The notes: generated by a model not told the origin, from the letters alone. Positions 41,857 through 49,967 are shown, counted from the stretch's first letter. The stretch is 64,000 bases of DNA from Bacillota bacterium (GCA_009779975.1 WRAY01000011.1:1-64000); one strand, 5' to 3'. Translations and numbers: made by a program.

Positions 41857-42354
41857 ATGGAAGAAAAACTGCCAAAACGAAAATATAATCGTTTATTTGA
41901 TTACGATTATAGTCAAGAAGGTGCATATTTTGTGACGATTTGCACATTAGGCAAGAAACATTTGCTTGGTGAAGTCATCACAAATGTAGGGGCGGCATTC
42001 TGCCGCCCGCACATAAAGTTGTCTAAAACGGGTGAAATTGTTAAAAGAGAAATTCAAAAATTATCAAGCGTTTATGACGAAATAAAAGTCGACAAATATG
42101 TTATCATGCCCAACCACATTCATTTGCTAATTAGCAATCGTGAAATGTGGTGCGGGCGGCAGAATGCCGCCCCTACATTATCTCGAATCATTGGACAATT
42201 CAAAAGAGTAGTTGCAATGAAAAGTGAAAAACAAATTTGGCAAAAATCATTTCACGATCACATTGTTCGTGATGAAAAAGATTATTTCAAAATTTGGGAA
42301 TATATCGACACTAACTGTGATAAATGGAATGAGGATGTATATAACAATTTGTAG
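41857..42354 (+). CDS. REP-associated tyrosine transposase (RAYT, Y1 HUH type)
   Basis: RAYTs are single-copy relatives of IS200/IS605 transposases thought to move REP palindromes. The 165-residue protein has EGAYFVTICTLGK, the HUH motif VIMPNHIHLLI, and WQKSFHDHIVRDEKDY followed by IWEYIDTNCDKW, the conserved C-terminal helix region. Two REP copies lie in frame inside it, read as NVGAAFCRPHIK and MWCGRQNAAPTLS. The stop codon TAG is the second to fourth base of a third copy. The conserved family motifs survive around both insertions, so it may be active. I start it at 41857; the frame is open further upstream but that part overlaps the small His/Cys gene. Confidence 0.85.
   Translation: MEEKLPKRKYNRLFDYDYSQEGAYFVTICTLGKKHLLGEVITNVGAAFCRPHIKLSKTGEIVKREIQKLSSVYDEIKVDKYVIMPNHIHLLISNREMWCGRQNAAPTLSRIIGQFKRVVAMKSEKQIWQKSFHDHIVRDEKDYFKIWEYIDTNCDKWNEDVYNNL
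41986..42016 (+). repeat. REP-like palindrome within the RAYT gene, forward
   Basis: GTAGGGGCGGCATTCTGCCG followed by CCCGCACATAA; perfect GGGCGGCA / TGCCGCCC stem around TTC. Encodes VGAAFCRPH in the RAYT frame. Confidence 0.9.
42149..42180 (-). repeat. REP-like palindrome within the RAYT gene, reverse
   Basis: The reverse complement of the previous copy, with TGCGGGCGGCAGAATGCCGC followed by CCCTACATTA. Encodes CGRQNAAPT in the RAYT frame. The two copies are inverted and 130-160 bases apart. Confidence 0.9.
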
Positions 42355-42382
42355 GGGCGAGTATTAACCGCCCGCACATTAT
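42351..42382 (+). repeat. REP-like palindrome at the RAYT stop codon
   Basis: GTAGGGGCGAGTATTAACCG followed by CCCGCACATTATAAAA. The TAG at 42352-42354 is the RAYT stop. The interior (AGTATTAACC) differs from the in-gene copies, similar to the copy at 39516. Confidence 0.85.
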
Positions 42383-42432
42383 AAAAACTAATTAACAAAA
42401 AAATAAAAAACGAAAGGAGATATTAATAAAAA

Positions 42433-42660
42433 ATGTCAAAAGCAATTTTAACATTCAACGAGGCTTATTGCAAGGGCTGTGAGTTGTGTGTGGCTGCGTG
42501 CCCGAAAAAGGTGCTTAGTTTGAACACTTCACGAGTCAATGCAAAAGGGTATAACCCTGTTAATTGCACCGATATAAACAATTGTATTGCTTGTGCGATT
42601 TGTGCAATAATATGCCCTGACAATGTCATCAAAATTGAAAAAGAGGAGGTCTCGAAATAA
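42433..42660 (+). CDS. 2-oxoacid:ferredoxin oxidoreductase, delta (ferredoxin) subunit
   Basis: The 75-residue protein has two 4Fe-4S motifs, CKGCELCVAACP and CIACAICAIICP, separated as in the small electron-transfer subunits of VOR/KOR enzymes. It would pass electrons from the thiamine centre to soluble ferredoxin. An AAAGGAG ribosome site precedes the ATG. It is the first gene of a four-subunit set in the order delta-alpha-beta-gamma, typical of 2-oxoisovalerate and 2-oxoglutarate oxidoreductases. It lies right after the RAYT and its repeats, which may have separated it from the dehydrogenase gene. Confidence 0.9.
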   Translation: MSKAILTFNEAYCKGCELCVAACPKKVLSLNTSRVNAKGYNPVNCTDINNCIACAICAIICPDNVIKIEKEEVSK

Positions 42661-42664
42661 TATT

Positions 42665-43732
42665 ATGGCAAAAGTATTAATGAAAGGAAACGAGGCACTG
42701 TCAGAAGCGGCGATCGCAGCGGGATGCACAGCATTTTTCGGTTATCCGATAACGCCTCAAAATGAGATACCGGAGTATCTATCCGCTCGCATGGAAGAAG
42801 AGGGTTTGACCTTTGTTCAGGCGGAGTCGGAAGTTGCCGCTATTAACATGGTTTATGGTGCTGCAGCGGCAGGAGCAAGAGTAATGACGAGTTCATCAAG
42901 TCCCGGCATAGCACTTAAACAAGAGGGAATATCGTATCTAGCAGGAGCAAGACTGCCATGCTTTATTTGTTCAGTCACTCGTGCCGGTCCTGGTTTAGGC
43001 GGAATTTTACCTGCTCAAAGTGACTATTTTCAAGCGGTAAAGGGCGGCGGAAACGGTGACTATTTTACGCCGGTATACGCACCGAACAGTGTTCAAGAAG
43101 CGACAGACCTTGTTTTTAGGGCATTTAATGTTGCTGATGAGTATCGCACTCCAACTTTGATGATTGTTGACGGTATGCTTGGGCAGATGATGGAACCTGT
43201 TGAAATTAAGGCACCGCCCAGAGTAAAAGTTGACAAAGAAACTTACGCAACAAGCGGAAACACCGATAAACGCAAAAAAAATGTTATCAACTCATTAAAC
43301 CTCTCCGGCTTAGGGCTAGAGGCAATGAACCACGAACGCTTCAAAGATTATGAAAAAATAAAAAAGAAAGAAACTCTCTCTGAAGTTGATATGCCAAAAG
43401 ATGCAGAGATTGTTTTTTGTGCTTATGGAGTGCCGTCAAGAATTGCAAAAAATGCAATAACACTCTTGAAAAAAGAAGGAATTTCAGCAGGCTTAATCCG
43501 TCCGATAACTCTTTGGCCGTTCCCTGAAAAGGACTTCCAAAAACTGCCTAAAACTGTGAAAGCGGTTCTTGTCACTGAGTTGTCAATGGGTCAAATGATT
43601 GAAGATGTCCGCCTTGCTCTCAACGGTGCGATACCCGCTCATCACTATGGAAGAGTTGGCGGAGTTGTATTTGAGCCTGATGAGTTAGCAAATGAAGCAA
43701 AAAGAATACTGAAAAAGGGAGGGAAGAAATAA
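42665..43732 (+). CDS. vorB: 2-oxoacid:ferredoxin oxidoreductase, alpha subunit (VorB-like)
   Basis: The enzyme converts a 2-oxo acid, CoA and oxidised ferredoxin to acyl-CoA, CO2 and reduced ferredoxin. The 355-residue subunit starts MAKVLMKGNEALSEAAIAAG and shows CTAFFGYPITPQNEIPEYL, FVQAESEVAAINMVYGAAAA with the thiamine-activating Glu, and SSSSPGIALKQEGISYLAGA. The domain II part (DAEIVFCAYGVPSRIAKNAI) follows. The length matches VorB (about 350). A GGAGG site lies 15 bases upstream of the ATG. Substrate preference for branched 2-oxo acids is inferred from the nearby dehydrogenase and Ptb-Buk; 2-oxoglutarate is the main alternative. Confidence 0.9.
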   Translation: MAKVLMKGNEALSEAAIAAGCTAFFGYPITPQNEIPEYLSARMEEEGLTFVQAESEVAAINMVYGAAAAGARVMTSSSSPGIALKQEGISYLAGARLPCFICSVTRAGPGLGGILPAQSDYFQAVKGGGNGDYFTPVYAPNSVQEATDLVFRAFNVADEYRTPTLMIVDGMLGQMMEPVEIKAPPRVKVDKETYATSGNTDKRKKNVINSLNLSGLGLEAMNHERFKDYEKIKKKETLSEVDMPKDAEIVFCAYGVPSRIAKNAITLLKKEGISAGLIRPITLWPFPEKDFQKLPKTVKAVLVTELSMGQMIEDVRLALNGAIPAHHYGRVGGVVFEPDELANEAKRILKKGGKK

Positions 43733-43733
43733 C

Positions 43734-44507
43734 ATGGCAATAAAATTAATTTATGATAAATCAAAAGGATTGGAAGAAAGACCATTGCATTATTGCCCGG
43801 GTTGTGGACATGGTATTGTCCACAAATTAATCGCTGAAGTTTTGGTTGAATTAGGTATTTTGGAAAAAGCAATTTCAGTTGCACCTGTTGGTTGTTCAGT
43901 TTTGGCATATGATTACTTTAACTGCGACGGTGTTCAAGCGGCACATGGAAGAGCGCCTGCTGTTGCAATCGGCTTAAAGAAAGCATGCCCTGATAAAATT
44001 GTTTTTGCTTATCAAGGCGATGGTGACCTAGCATCAATCGGAACTGCCGAAACTGTTCATGCGGCACACCGTGGTGACAACACAACAATAATTTTTATCA
44101 ATAACGCAATCTATGGTATGACAGGCGGACAAATGGCGCCGACCACTTTGATTGGACAAAAAACAAGCACTTCACCTTTTGGAAGAAGTGAGAAAAATTG
44201 CGGAAAACCAATAAAAGTTGTTGAAATGCTTGCTCAAGTTCCGTCAAGTCACTACTTGGAAAGAACGAGTGTTCACGATGTTGCAAACATTTTGAAGACT
44301 AAAAAAGCGATTAAAAAGGCATTTCAAACTCAAATTGATGGAAAAGGATTTTCACTTATTGAAATTCTATCTCCATGTCCTGTTGGCTGGGGAATAACTC
44401 CTGTGAAAGGAATGGAGTTTGTCAAAGAGCATATGATGCCTTATTATCCTCTCGGAGTCTATAAAGATAACGGTGAGTTAACAAAACTTAGCGGAGGTGA
44501 AAAATAA
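43734..44507 (+). CDS. 2-oxoacid:ferredoxin oxidoreductase, beta (thiamine diphosphate) subunit
   Basis: The 257-residue subunit binds thiamine diphosphate: HYCPGCGHGIVHKLIAEVL at the N terminus, YQGDGDLASIGTAETVHAAH as the GDG metal and diphosphate motif, and FINNAIYGMTGGQMAPTT. This matches the beta chain of VOR/KOR enzymes (about 250-280). It starts one base after the alpha gene ends, with a GGGAGG ribosome site, and overlaps the gamma gene by one base. It works in the cytoplasm as part of the same complex. Confidence 0.93.
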   Translation: MAIKLIYDKSKGLEERPLHYCPGCGHGIVHKLIAEVLVELGILEKAISVAPVGCSVLAYDYFNCDGVQAAHGRAPAVAIGLKKACPDKIVFAYQGDGDLASIGTAETVHAAHRGDNTTIIFINNAIYGMTGGQMAPTTLIGQKTSTSPFGRSEKNCGKPIKVVEMLAQVPSSHYLERTSVHDVANILKTKKAIKKAFQTQIDGKGFSLIEILSPCPVGWGITPVKGMEFVKEHMMPYYPLGVYKDNGELTKLSGGEK

Positions 44508-45052
44508 TGGCTAAATCAACAAAAAATGAAAGAATAAGAATTTCAGGTTTCGGTGGTCAAGGTGTTTTGACAGTTGGTCAAATTATTGCACTCTTACACC
44601 TTGAACACGACAGGACTGTTTCCTGGATTCCTGCATATGGTGCTGAAATGCGCGGCGGAACAACGAACTGTTCGGTAATCATTCAAGACGATGTTATCGG
44701 AAGCCCGATTGTTGCTCAAGACATTGACATTCTCCTAGCATTTAACTTGCCGTCATTAACAAGATTTGAACCTCTCGTTAAAAAAGGCGGAAAAATTATC
44801 TATAACACTTCAATAATCAAAGACCCGCCAACTCGAAAAGATGTTGAAGTTATCGGAGTTGATGCAACAAATATTTCAATTTCACTAGGTTCTCCAAAAG
44901 TTCAAAACATGATAATGATGGGAGCGTATTTAAAAGACCATCCATACTTCAATGAAGAAATTATAAAAAAAGTTCTTCTTATTCGTTTCGGCGAAAAAGC
45001 AGAAAAGTTGATACCCATCAACCTTGCCGCAATAAAAGCAGGAAAAGAATAG
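44507..45052 (+). CDS. 2-oxoacid:ferredoxin oxidoreductase, gamma subunit
   Basis: The 181-residue subunit shows ISGFGGQGVLTVGQIIALL, SWIPAYGAEMRGGTTNCSVI and a C-terminal LIPINLAAIKAG segment, all typical of gamma chains in VOR/KOR/POR complexes. Length matches (about 180). Its start overlaps the beta gene stop. It completes the delta-alpha-beta-gamma set, so the enzyme looks complete. A REP-like palindrome follows. Confidence 0.93.
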   Translation: MAKSTKNERIRISGFGGQGVLTVGQIIALLHLEHDRTVSWIPAYGAEMRGGTTNCSVIIQDDVIGSPIVAQDIDILLAFNLPSLTRFEPLVKKGGKIIYNTSIIKDPPTRKDVEVIGVDATNISISLGSPKVQNMIMMGAYLKDHPYFNEEIIKKVLLIRFGEKAEKLIPINLAAIKAGKE

Positions 45053-45116
45053 GTAATAGATAAAATGTAAAAAATAAAAAGTGAGAGCAAGTTTTGAGTT
45101 TTTGTTTTGAAAAATG

Positions 45117-45150
45117 GTGATGGGCGGTCAATGACCGCCCGCATCTTAAT
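45117..45150 (+). repeat. REP-like palindrome after the oxidoreductase operon
   Basis: GTGATGGGCGGTCAATGACC followed by GCCCGCATCTTAATAA; the stem is GGGCGGTCA / TGACCGCCC. The flanks differ at the left (GATGGGCGG in place of GTAGGGGCGG). It may serve as the terminator of the operon. Confidence 0.7.
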
Positions 45151-45220
45151 AAAAAACTCTGACAACTCATATCTTTTATATTTTATACTATGCTGAATAA
45201 TCAAAAGGAGAAAATATCAC

Positions 45221-45652
45221 ATGAATATGTTTTGTGGAAATTGTGGAAGAGAAAGGGCAGAAGAAACTGCTGATGTTTGTCTTGGATGCGGAACTCTGTT
45301 CAAAAAAAACAATAAAGATTCAAGAGTAAAAATTTCGGGAGGCGTTTTTAACAATGATGGCAAGGCGTGCAACCTTCTAGGGTGGGTTGTCGTTGGTTTT
45401 GTTGCAATACTTTCTATTGCCGCATTTATAACTTTTTTTGTTGCAATCGGAAGAAGCAATGCTGGGGCAGCAAATGCGATTGTCTCACTTTATGTGCTTG
45501 CAATGCTTGTCTGTATTTCATTTCTTAAAATGCTGCTTGCAAAAATCGATTGTTCGCTTATCAAAAAACTCTCCTATATAAGTATAATTGTCATTTTCGG
45601 AACTGCTCTGGTATTGGGTGTAACAGCAGTAATCGGCTGGGTTGCAATATAA
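45221..45652 (+). CDS. Zinc-ribbon membrane protein
   Basis: The 143-residue protein begins with a zinc ribbon, MFCGNCGRERAEETADVCLGCG (two CxxC pairs), followed by a polar link and three hydrophobic helices (from about residue 50). Such proteins are common in Bacillota without known function. An AAAAGGAG ribosome site lies 10 bases before ATG. It is the only gene between the oxidoreductase operon and the next lipoprotein and has no obvious partner. Confidence 0.75.
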   Translation: MNMFCGNCGRERAEETADVCLGCGTLFKKNNKDSRVKISGGVFNNDGKACNLLGWVVVGFVAILSIAAFITFFVAIGRSNAGAANAIVSLYVLAMLVCISFLKMLLAKIDCSLIKKLSYISIIVIFGTALVLGVTAVIGWVAI

Positions 45653-45765
45653 TTGAAAATGATGAAAAACAAATCCGACATGAGCCAATAGTGTTTTGTT
45701 GATTTTGTTTAGAAAAAACCTTGCATTTTGCTAGATTTTAGGATATAATTTTTACCATTAAACTA

Positions 45766-46878
45766 ATGATGAAAAAAATTACAATATCTTTGCTTTTGAT
45801 TTTGATTTCCTTTTTAATGTTTGGATGTCAATTTTTTGAGGTAATTTATGCAGTGGGCAACTTTGACGAAAGAAACAGAGATCCACATTTATTTGGTCCA
45901 ATCGGATTTAGACCGCCTCAAATCGAGGGAATGAGATTGATTAATGAAGAAGGGTTTGAATTTGCTTTCGATTTTAACGGAGAGCATACTTTTGTTGTTC
46001 AGAATAGCGAATATTTTGTCTTGGATAAATTTGGCAACTTATTGTCATCTCAACCGCTGTTTGAACAAAATATTTTATATGACAAGTTTGTTTTTCAAGA
46101 AAATGGTCTTTATGGAGTGAAAGATATATTTTTCAATGTTTTGGTTGATGCTCAACAAAATAAAATTGAGATTGCAGGATATAACACGCTTTTAGTGAAC
46201 TATGAGGACTATGCATACGGACTTTTTGACCTTGATTTAAATCCAATTTATATCACAAGAAATAATCAAGATTTTAGAGTTATTCCGCCCTACATATCAA
46301 AAACTAAATCTTTTATCACATATAATGGTTTCGTTGGCTTTTTTAACAGTTTTGAAGATACTTTTGTTTTTCCAAGGTTTTTGAGTTTATCAAATTTTTA
46401 TAATGATTATGCCATAGCAAGGGATTTTAGCGGATATAGAATCCTGAGAAGTTGTTCAAGTGAGATAATAGTTCCTCATCATATTAATCCGATATTTTTC
46501 AACGGCATGCATTTATTAGCGCTTAACATTAACGGTAATATTGAAATTTTAAACAGATATTTTGAAGCGGTCTCAAGTATTCATTTTCCCAATTTTCCAC
46601 GCCCGTTTATTTTTCAAAATTTATTATTTTTTCAGTTTGGAGATGTTTTCGTTTTTTACCAAATAGGCGAAGAAGGAAACATAGGCGACATATCATTTAT
46701 ATATTTTGAGAATGTTTTTTATCACCGAAATTTTCTTGTTTTGAAAAATCAGTTTGATGAATATGCCTTATTTGATGAAAATTTGAACCTAATTTATATT
46801 TTTGATTATATTTCATTTTCTTTTGGAACAATGAAAATTCGAGTGAATTATCAGTATTATTTTTATGAAATTCAATAA
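45766..46878 (+). CDS. Lipoprotein with WG-like repeats
   Basis: The 370-residue protein has a lipoprotein signal (ITISLLLILISFLMFGC) and a body of aromatic-rich beta repeats of the WG type (FVLDKFGNLL, NGLYGVKDIFFNVLVD, YAYGLFDLDLNPIYI, EYALFDENLNLIYIF). WG repeats are surface modules with unclear binding partners. Two adjacent ATGs (45766 and 45769) can start it. A TATAAT at 45744-45749 implies a leader of about 10 bases without SD sequence. It is probably monocistronic. Confidence 0.75.
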   Translation: MMKKITISLLLILISFLMFGCQFFEVIYAVGNFDERNRDPHLFGPIGFRPPQIEGMRLINEEGFEFAFDFNGEHTFVVQNSEYFVLDKFGNLLSSQPLFEQNILYDKFVFQENGLYGVKDIFFNVLVDAQQNKIEIAGYNTLLVNYEDYAYGLFDLDLNPIYITRNNQDFRVIPPYISKTKSFITYNGFVGFFNSFEDTFVFPRFLSLSNFYNDYAIARDFSGYRILRSCSSEIIVPHHINPIFFNGMHLLALNINGNIEILNRYFEAVSSIHFPNFPRPFIFQNLLFFQFGDVFVFYQIGEEGNIGDISFIYFENVFYHRNFLVLKNQFDEYALFDENLNLIYIFDYISFSFGTMKIRVNYQYYFYEIQ

Positions 46879-46941
46879 AAAAAATATATAATAGTTTGTA
46901 AAAAAAAGTAAAATGTTTTAAAAATTGCTATAAAAAAACTT

Positions 46942-47119
46942 GACAATTATTTATAAATACTATACAATATGTGTATAATATAAAGGAATGTTTCCAAAAC
47001 ATGGAAGTGGAAAGCATTTAAGCCTTGGAAAAAATACAAGGCAACTAACGAGATAAAATCATTTTTCGTAAGTTACTTGTGACAAAAGCGTCGTGAACGC
47101 AAAGGAGATTTTTTTACAT
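46942..47119 (+). promoter_or_regulatory. Promoter and structured leader of spoVT
   Basis: TTGACA near 46942 with TACAAT 17 bases downstream, and a second TATAAT about 20 bases further, provide promoters. The leader contains several hairpins, including GCCTTG / CAAGGC (47023-47044) and GCGT / ACGC (47088-47100) touching AAAGGAG. The last 28 bases before the ribosome site nearly equal those of the giant lipoprotein gene (TGACAA, AGCGTCG, ACGCAAAGGAG in the same order). Confidence 0.5.
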
Positions 47120-47635
47120 ATGAAAAGATACGCAGGCATAGTCAGAAGACTTGACAATTTGGGAAGAGTCGTTATTCCAAGAGAATATCGCAAAATGCAC
47201 CGCATTAATGAGTCGGATTTGTTGGAAATTACTTCAAACGATTCAGGAGAAATCATCGTCAAAAAACTTAATCTTTCAGATGAGTTGATGACAGTCGGTT
47301 CAACCTATATCACTCAACTTTGTGCATCAACTGGTTTAACTGTAGCAATTAGTGACACCGAGAAATTTTTGCTTGCTGATGGGGAACTAAAAGGAACTTT
47401 ATCCTATAGATTGCCAAATCAAATTGCAGCAGCGATTGCAGCCCGTAAATCTTTCAACGGAACCGGACCTGAAGTAGGTCTTGAAGGCGTCTCATATATT
47501 TGTTTTGAAACACTCCATCAAGACGATGTCTTTGGTGCAATTTTCTATGTTTCAGACGACCCAATAAGCCCGGAGGATGCCAAAGTCCTAAAACCGGTAT
47601 CCAAAATATTCTCATCTCAAATGCAAAAATACTAA
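47120..47635 (+). CDS. spoVT: Stage V sporulation protein T
   Basis: SpoVT is a forespore transcription regulator that tunes SigG-dependent genes. The 171-residue protein has the AbrB-type swapped-hairpin DNA-binding domain at residues 1-50 (GIVRRLDNLGRVVIPREYRK, then ESDLLEIT) and a GAF-like C-terminal domain to 171, the SpoVT layout (about 178 in Bacillus). The ATG at 47120 follows AAAGGAG. The structured leader and two possible promoters suggest control at the RNA level as well. A terminator follows. Confidence 0.92.
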   Translation: MKRYAGIVRRLDNLGRVVIPREYRKMHRINESDLLEITSNDSGEIIVKKLNLSDELMTVGSTYITQLCASTGLTVAISDTEKFLLADGELKGTLSYRLPNQIAAAIAARKSFNGTGPEVGLEGVSYICFETLHQDDVFGAIFYVSDDPISPEDAKVLKPVSKIFSSQMQKY

Positions 47636-47653
47636 AAAATTAATTCAAAAACT

Positions 47654-47690
47654 AAAAAGGAACTTTCAACAAACAGACAGTTCCTTTTTT
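47654..47690 (+). terminator. Intrinsic terminator after spoVT
   Basis: AAAAAGGAACT (47654-47664) pairs with AGTTCCTTTTTT (47679-47690), a 14-base loop and a T-run. Confidence 0.85.
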
Positions 47691-47857
47691 CCTAAAATTC
47701 TCCACTAACAACAATGGACAAATGTTTTTGAGTTTAGCATTGTTGCAATAACTCTTTAAGGATAATGATTGATTTTGGCTTAAAAATAATTGACAAGGTT
47801 TTTTATTTTTATTATAATGAAGTTATAATGAAAAAATGATGAGGAGGACATTTAATT

Positions 47858-49216
47858 ATGTCTAGTTTGTTTAATGTCTTAAAGGCAGAGGGATTGACCA
47901 CGCTGAAGGTGCGATATAACTTTCGCACTGATGTTTTTCGCTTTTTTGCAGCGAAAGAGTGGGAAAAAGGGCAAGATTTTTCACAATATAACAAATTGTT
48001 TAATGTGGGAAGTCAATTGAGTGATGAGGCTGTTTATTTAAACACAACTCAAGTTGTTGAGTTGTTTAAAAAGCACAAGCAACTTGATTATCTTGAAAAG
48101 ATAAAGGGCTTAGTTCGGCAAGGCAAGCATTTTGGAATTGACTTATTGTATAACGATAAGCATAACATTCGTTTTATTTGCGGCATACATAGCCCTAAAA
48201 GAGGAGTCAATAACAAAAGTCATGCCACTATGGCTGGAGCAACACGCCGCAAAGATTTAAAAATACCTGAAATTGATGCAATAATTGATGCACTGAATTT
48301 ATCTAGGGCGATGGCATTTAAAAATGTTGCGGCAAACATTCCATACGGCGGTTGCAAAACAACAATTCAAATGGATATGCCAGACATCAATAACATGGAA
48401 GTTATGGGCTTTTTGGCATATGCTTGCGACACGACAAGGTGTTTGACAGGCCCGGACATGGCCTTTCCGAAAGAAATGGTCAAAGTGATGACTGACAATT
48501 TCACAATGCAATACTGCGGAGGTCCTGGCTCTGCTTTGGGGGATACTGCGATTCCAACGGCATATGGTGTGTATTTGGCGTTAAAACAGGCGGTTTTATT
48601 TAAGACAGGCTCTGTCAGCCTTGACGGAATGAGCGTTGCAGTGCAAGGTATGGGGGCTGTTGGCTTCGCTATGGCGGAGTATTTGGCGAGTGAAAAAATC
48701 AAAAAACTCTTTATTGCCGACATTAATCAAGTTGTCTTAGACAAATTTAAGGCGGCATATCCAAAGTTAGATGTTGAAATTGTGCCGACCGATAAGATTG
48801 TTTTTGTTGATGCGGACATTTTCTCACCAAGTGCTATGGGCGGAATTTTCGGCGAAGAAGAAATTGCAAAACTAAAATTTAAATACATATTCGGCGGTGC
48901 AAACAATCAACTCCGTGCAACAAGTCAAGATGAAGAAATCCGTCTTGCGAAAATCATTCACGAGAGAGGTATTTTGTTCCAATGCGACTGGTGGCACAAC
49001 TGTGCCGGGGTTTTGGCGGCCGCAATGGAATATGAATATGGCTTTGAAAAAAATAACAAAGACCTAATGAAAGCAGTTGAAGAAGTAGTTCCAACTCAAA
49101 CAAAAAAGAATTTAACTCGCTCAAAAGAATTAGGAGTGACACCAACGGAAAGTGCTTACTTGAGTTGCAATGAATTGATTTATGGCGACATAACTGAAAG
49201 GTTTTGGAAGAAATAA
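47858..49216 (+). CDS. Glu/Leu/Phe/Val dehydrogenase family protein
   Basis: The 452-residue protein has the amino acid dehydrogenase fold: NLSRAMAFKNVAANIPYGGCKTTI with the catalytic Lys region, GPDMAFPKEMVKVMTD, the Rossmann motif VAVQGMGAVGFAMAEYLAS and FGGANNQLRAT. It is longer than the leucine dehydrogenase at 39.6 kb and differs much from it. A glutamate dehydrogenase of typical kind would have a GGSKGG-like substrate loop, whereas here it reads PYGGCKTT. The substrate is therefore uncertain. A GAGGAGGAC ribosome site precedes the ATG. It is followed by engB, probably a separate unit. Confidence 0.8.
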   Translation: MSSLFNVLKAEGLTTLKVRYNFRTDVFRFFAAKEWEKGQDFSQYNKLFNVGSQLSDEAVYLNTTQVVELFKKHKQLDYLEKIKGLVRQGKHFGIDLLYNDKHNIRFICGIHSPKRGVNNKSHATMAGATRRKDLKIPEIDAIIDALNLSRAMAFKNVAANIPYGGCKTTIQMDMPDINNMEVMGFLAYACDTTRCLTGPDMAFPKEMVKVMTDNFTMQYCGGPGSALGDTAIPTAYGVYLALKQAVLFKTGSVSLDGMSVAVQGMGAVGFAMAEYLASEKIKKLFIADINQVVLDKFKAAYPKLDVEIVPTDKIVFVDADIFSPSAMGGIFGEEEIAKLKFKYIFGGANNQLRATSQDEEIRLAKIIHERGILFQCDWWHNCAGVLAAAMEYEYGFEKNNKDLMKAVEEVVPTQTKKNLTRSKELGVTPTESAYLSCNELIYGDITERFWKK

Positions 49217-49278
49217 TGTGGTAGTAATATCCAATAATTGTTTTTAAGTTGAGATAAACAACCTCACAAAGATTTATA

Positions 49279-49890
49279 ATGATTGATTTTACCATAAAAA
49301 AAGCAAACTTTGTCATAAGTTTTGCGGATATAAATGAGTTTAGAAACTACATGAGCAACAAGGCAAACGGAGTGGCACAGATTTGTGTTGCAGGTCGCTC
49401 AAATGTTGGCAAATCCTCGTTTATAAACATGCTTGCAAACAACAAAAAATTGGCTTTTTCGTCTGCAACACCCGGGCGGACACGCTTGATTAACTTGTTT
49501 TCATTCAATGATGATGAGTTTCTTTTGTCTGACCTTCCCGGATATGGATATTCAAAAGCATCAAAAGAGGCAACCGCAGAATTTCAAAAACTCACTGAAG
49601 AGTATTTTTATGACAACGAAAATTTAAAACGGGCGTTCGTCCTTGTTGATATTCGCCATGACCCGAGCGAAAAAGACAAACAACTCTTAACATTTTTGCA
49701 TCACTTTCGCATACCTTTCACAGTTTTTGCAACAAAAGCCGACAAAATTTCAAAGCCCCAAATCGCAAAACATGTGCAAAATCTAGCCAATCATTTGAAA
49801 ATCGGTCGTGACAACATCATTCCGGTCAGCGCAACAACAAAATTGAATTTAGATAAAGTATTAAAAATAATATCAGAACTATTAGTTTAA
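49279..49890 (+). CDS. engB: Ribosome biogenesis GTP-binding protein EngB/YsxC
   Basis: This essential GTPase assists large ribosomal subunit assembly. The 203-residue protein has the P-loop VAGRSNVGKSSFINML (G1), the ATPGRTRLINLF segment (G2), LSDLPGYGYSKA (G3), TKADK (G4) and VSATTKLNLD (G5 region). Length matches (about 195-205). The ATG lies 63 bases after the dehydrogenase stop and lacks a clear SD sequence. A terminator follows at 49907. Confidence 0.95.
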   Translation: MIDFTIKKANFVISFADINEFRNYMSNKANGVAQICVAGRSNVGKSSFINMLANNKKLAFSSATPGRTRLINLFSFNDDEFLLSDLPGYGYSKASKEATAEFQKLTEEYFYDNENLKRAFVLVDIRHDPSEKDKQLLTFLHHFRIPFTVFATKADKISKPQIAKHVQNLANHLKIGRDNIIPVSATTKLNLDKVLKIISELLV

Positions 49891-49906
49891 TTATTATAAC
49901 AAAAGA

Positions 49907-49933
49907 ATGAGAGTTTTTACTCTCATTTTTTTG
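49907..49933 (+). terminator. Intrinsic terminator after engB
   Basis: AATGAGAGT (49907-49915) pairs with ACTCTCATT (49919-49927), loop TTT, followed by Ts. Confidence 0.85.
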
Positions 49934-49967
49934 TTTATTGTTGCAAAAAATTGTCCTCTATTTTTAG

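Noticed and set aside
39500..45150. The palindromic repeats as a CRISPR array
   Set aside because: Copies are irregularly spaced by hundreds to thousands of bases and lie in and between genes.
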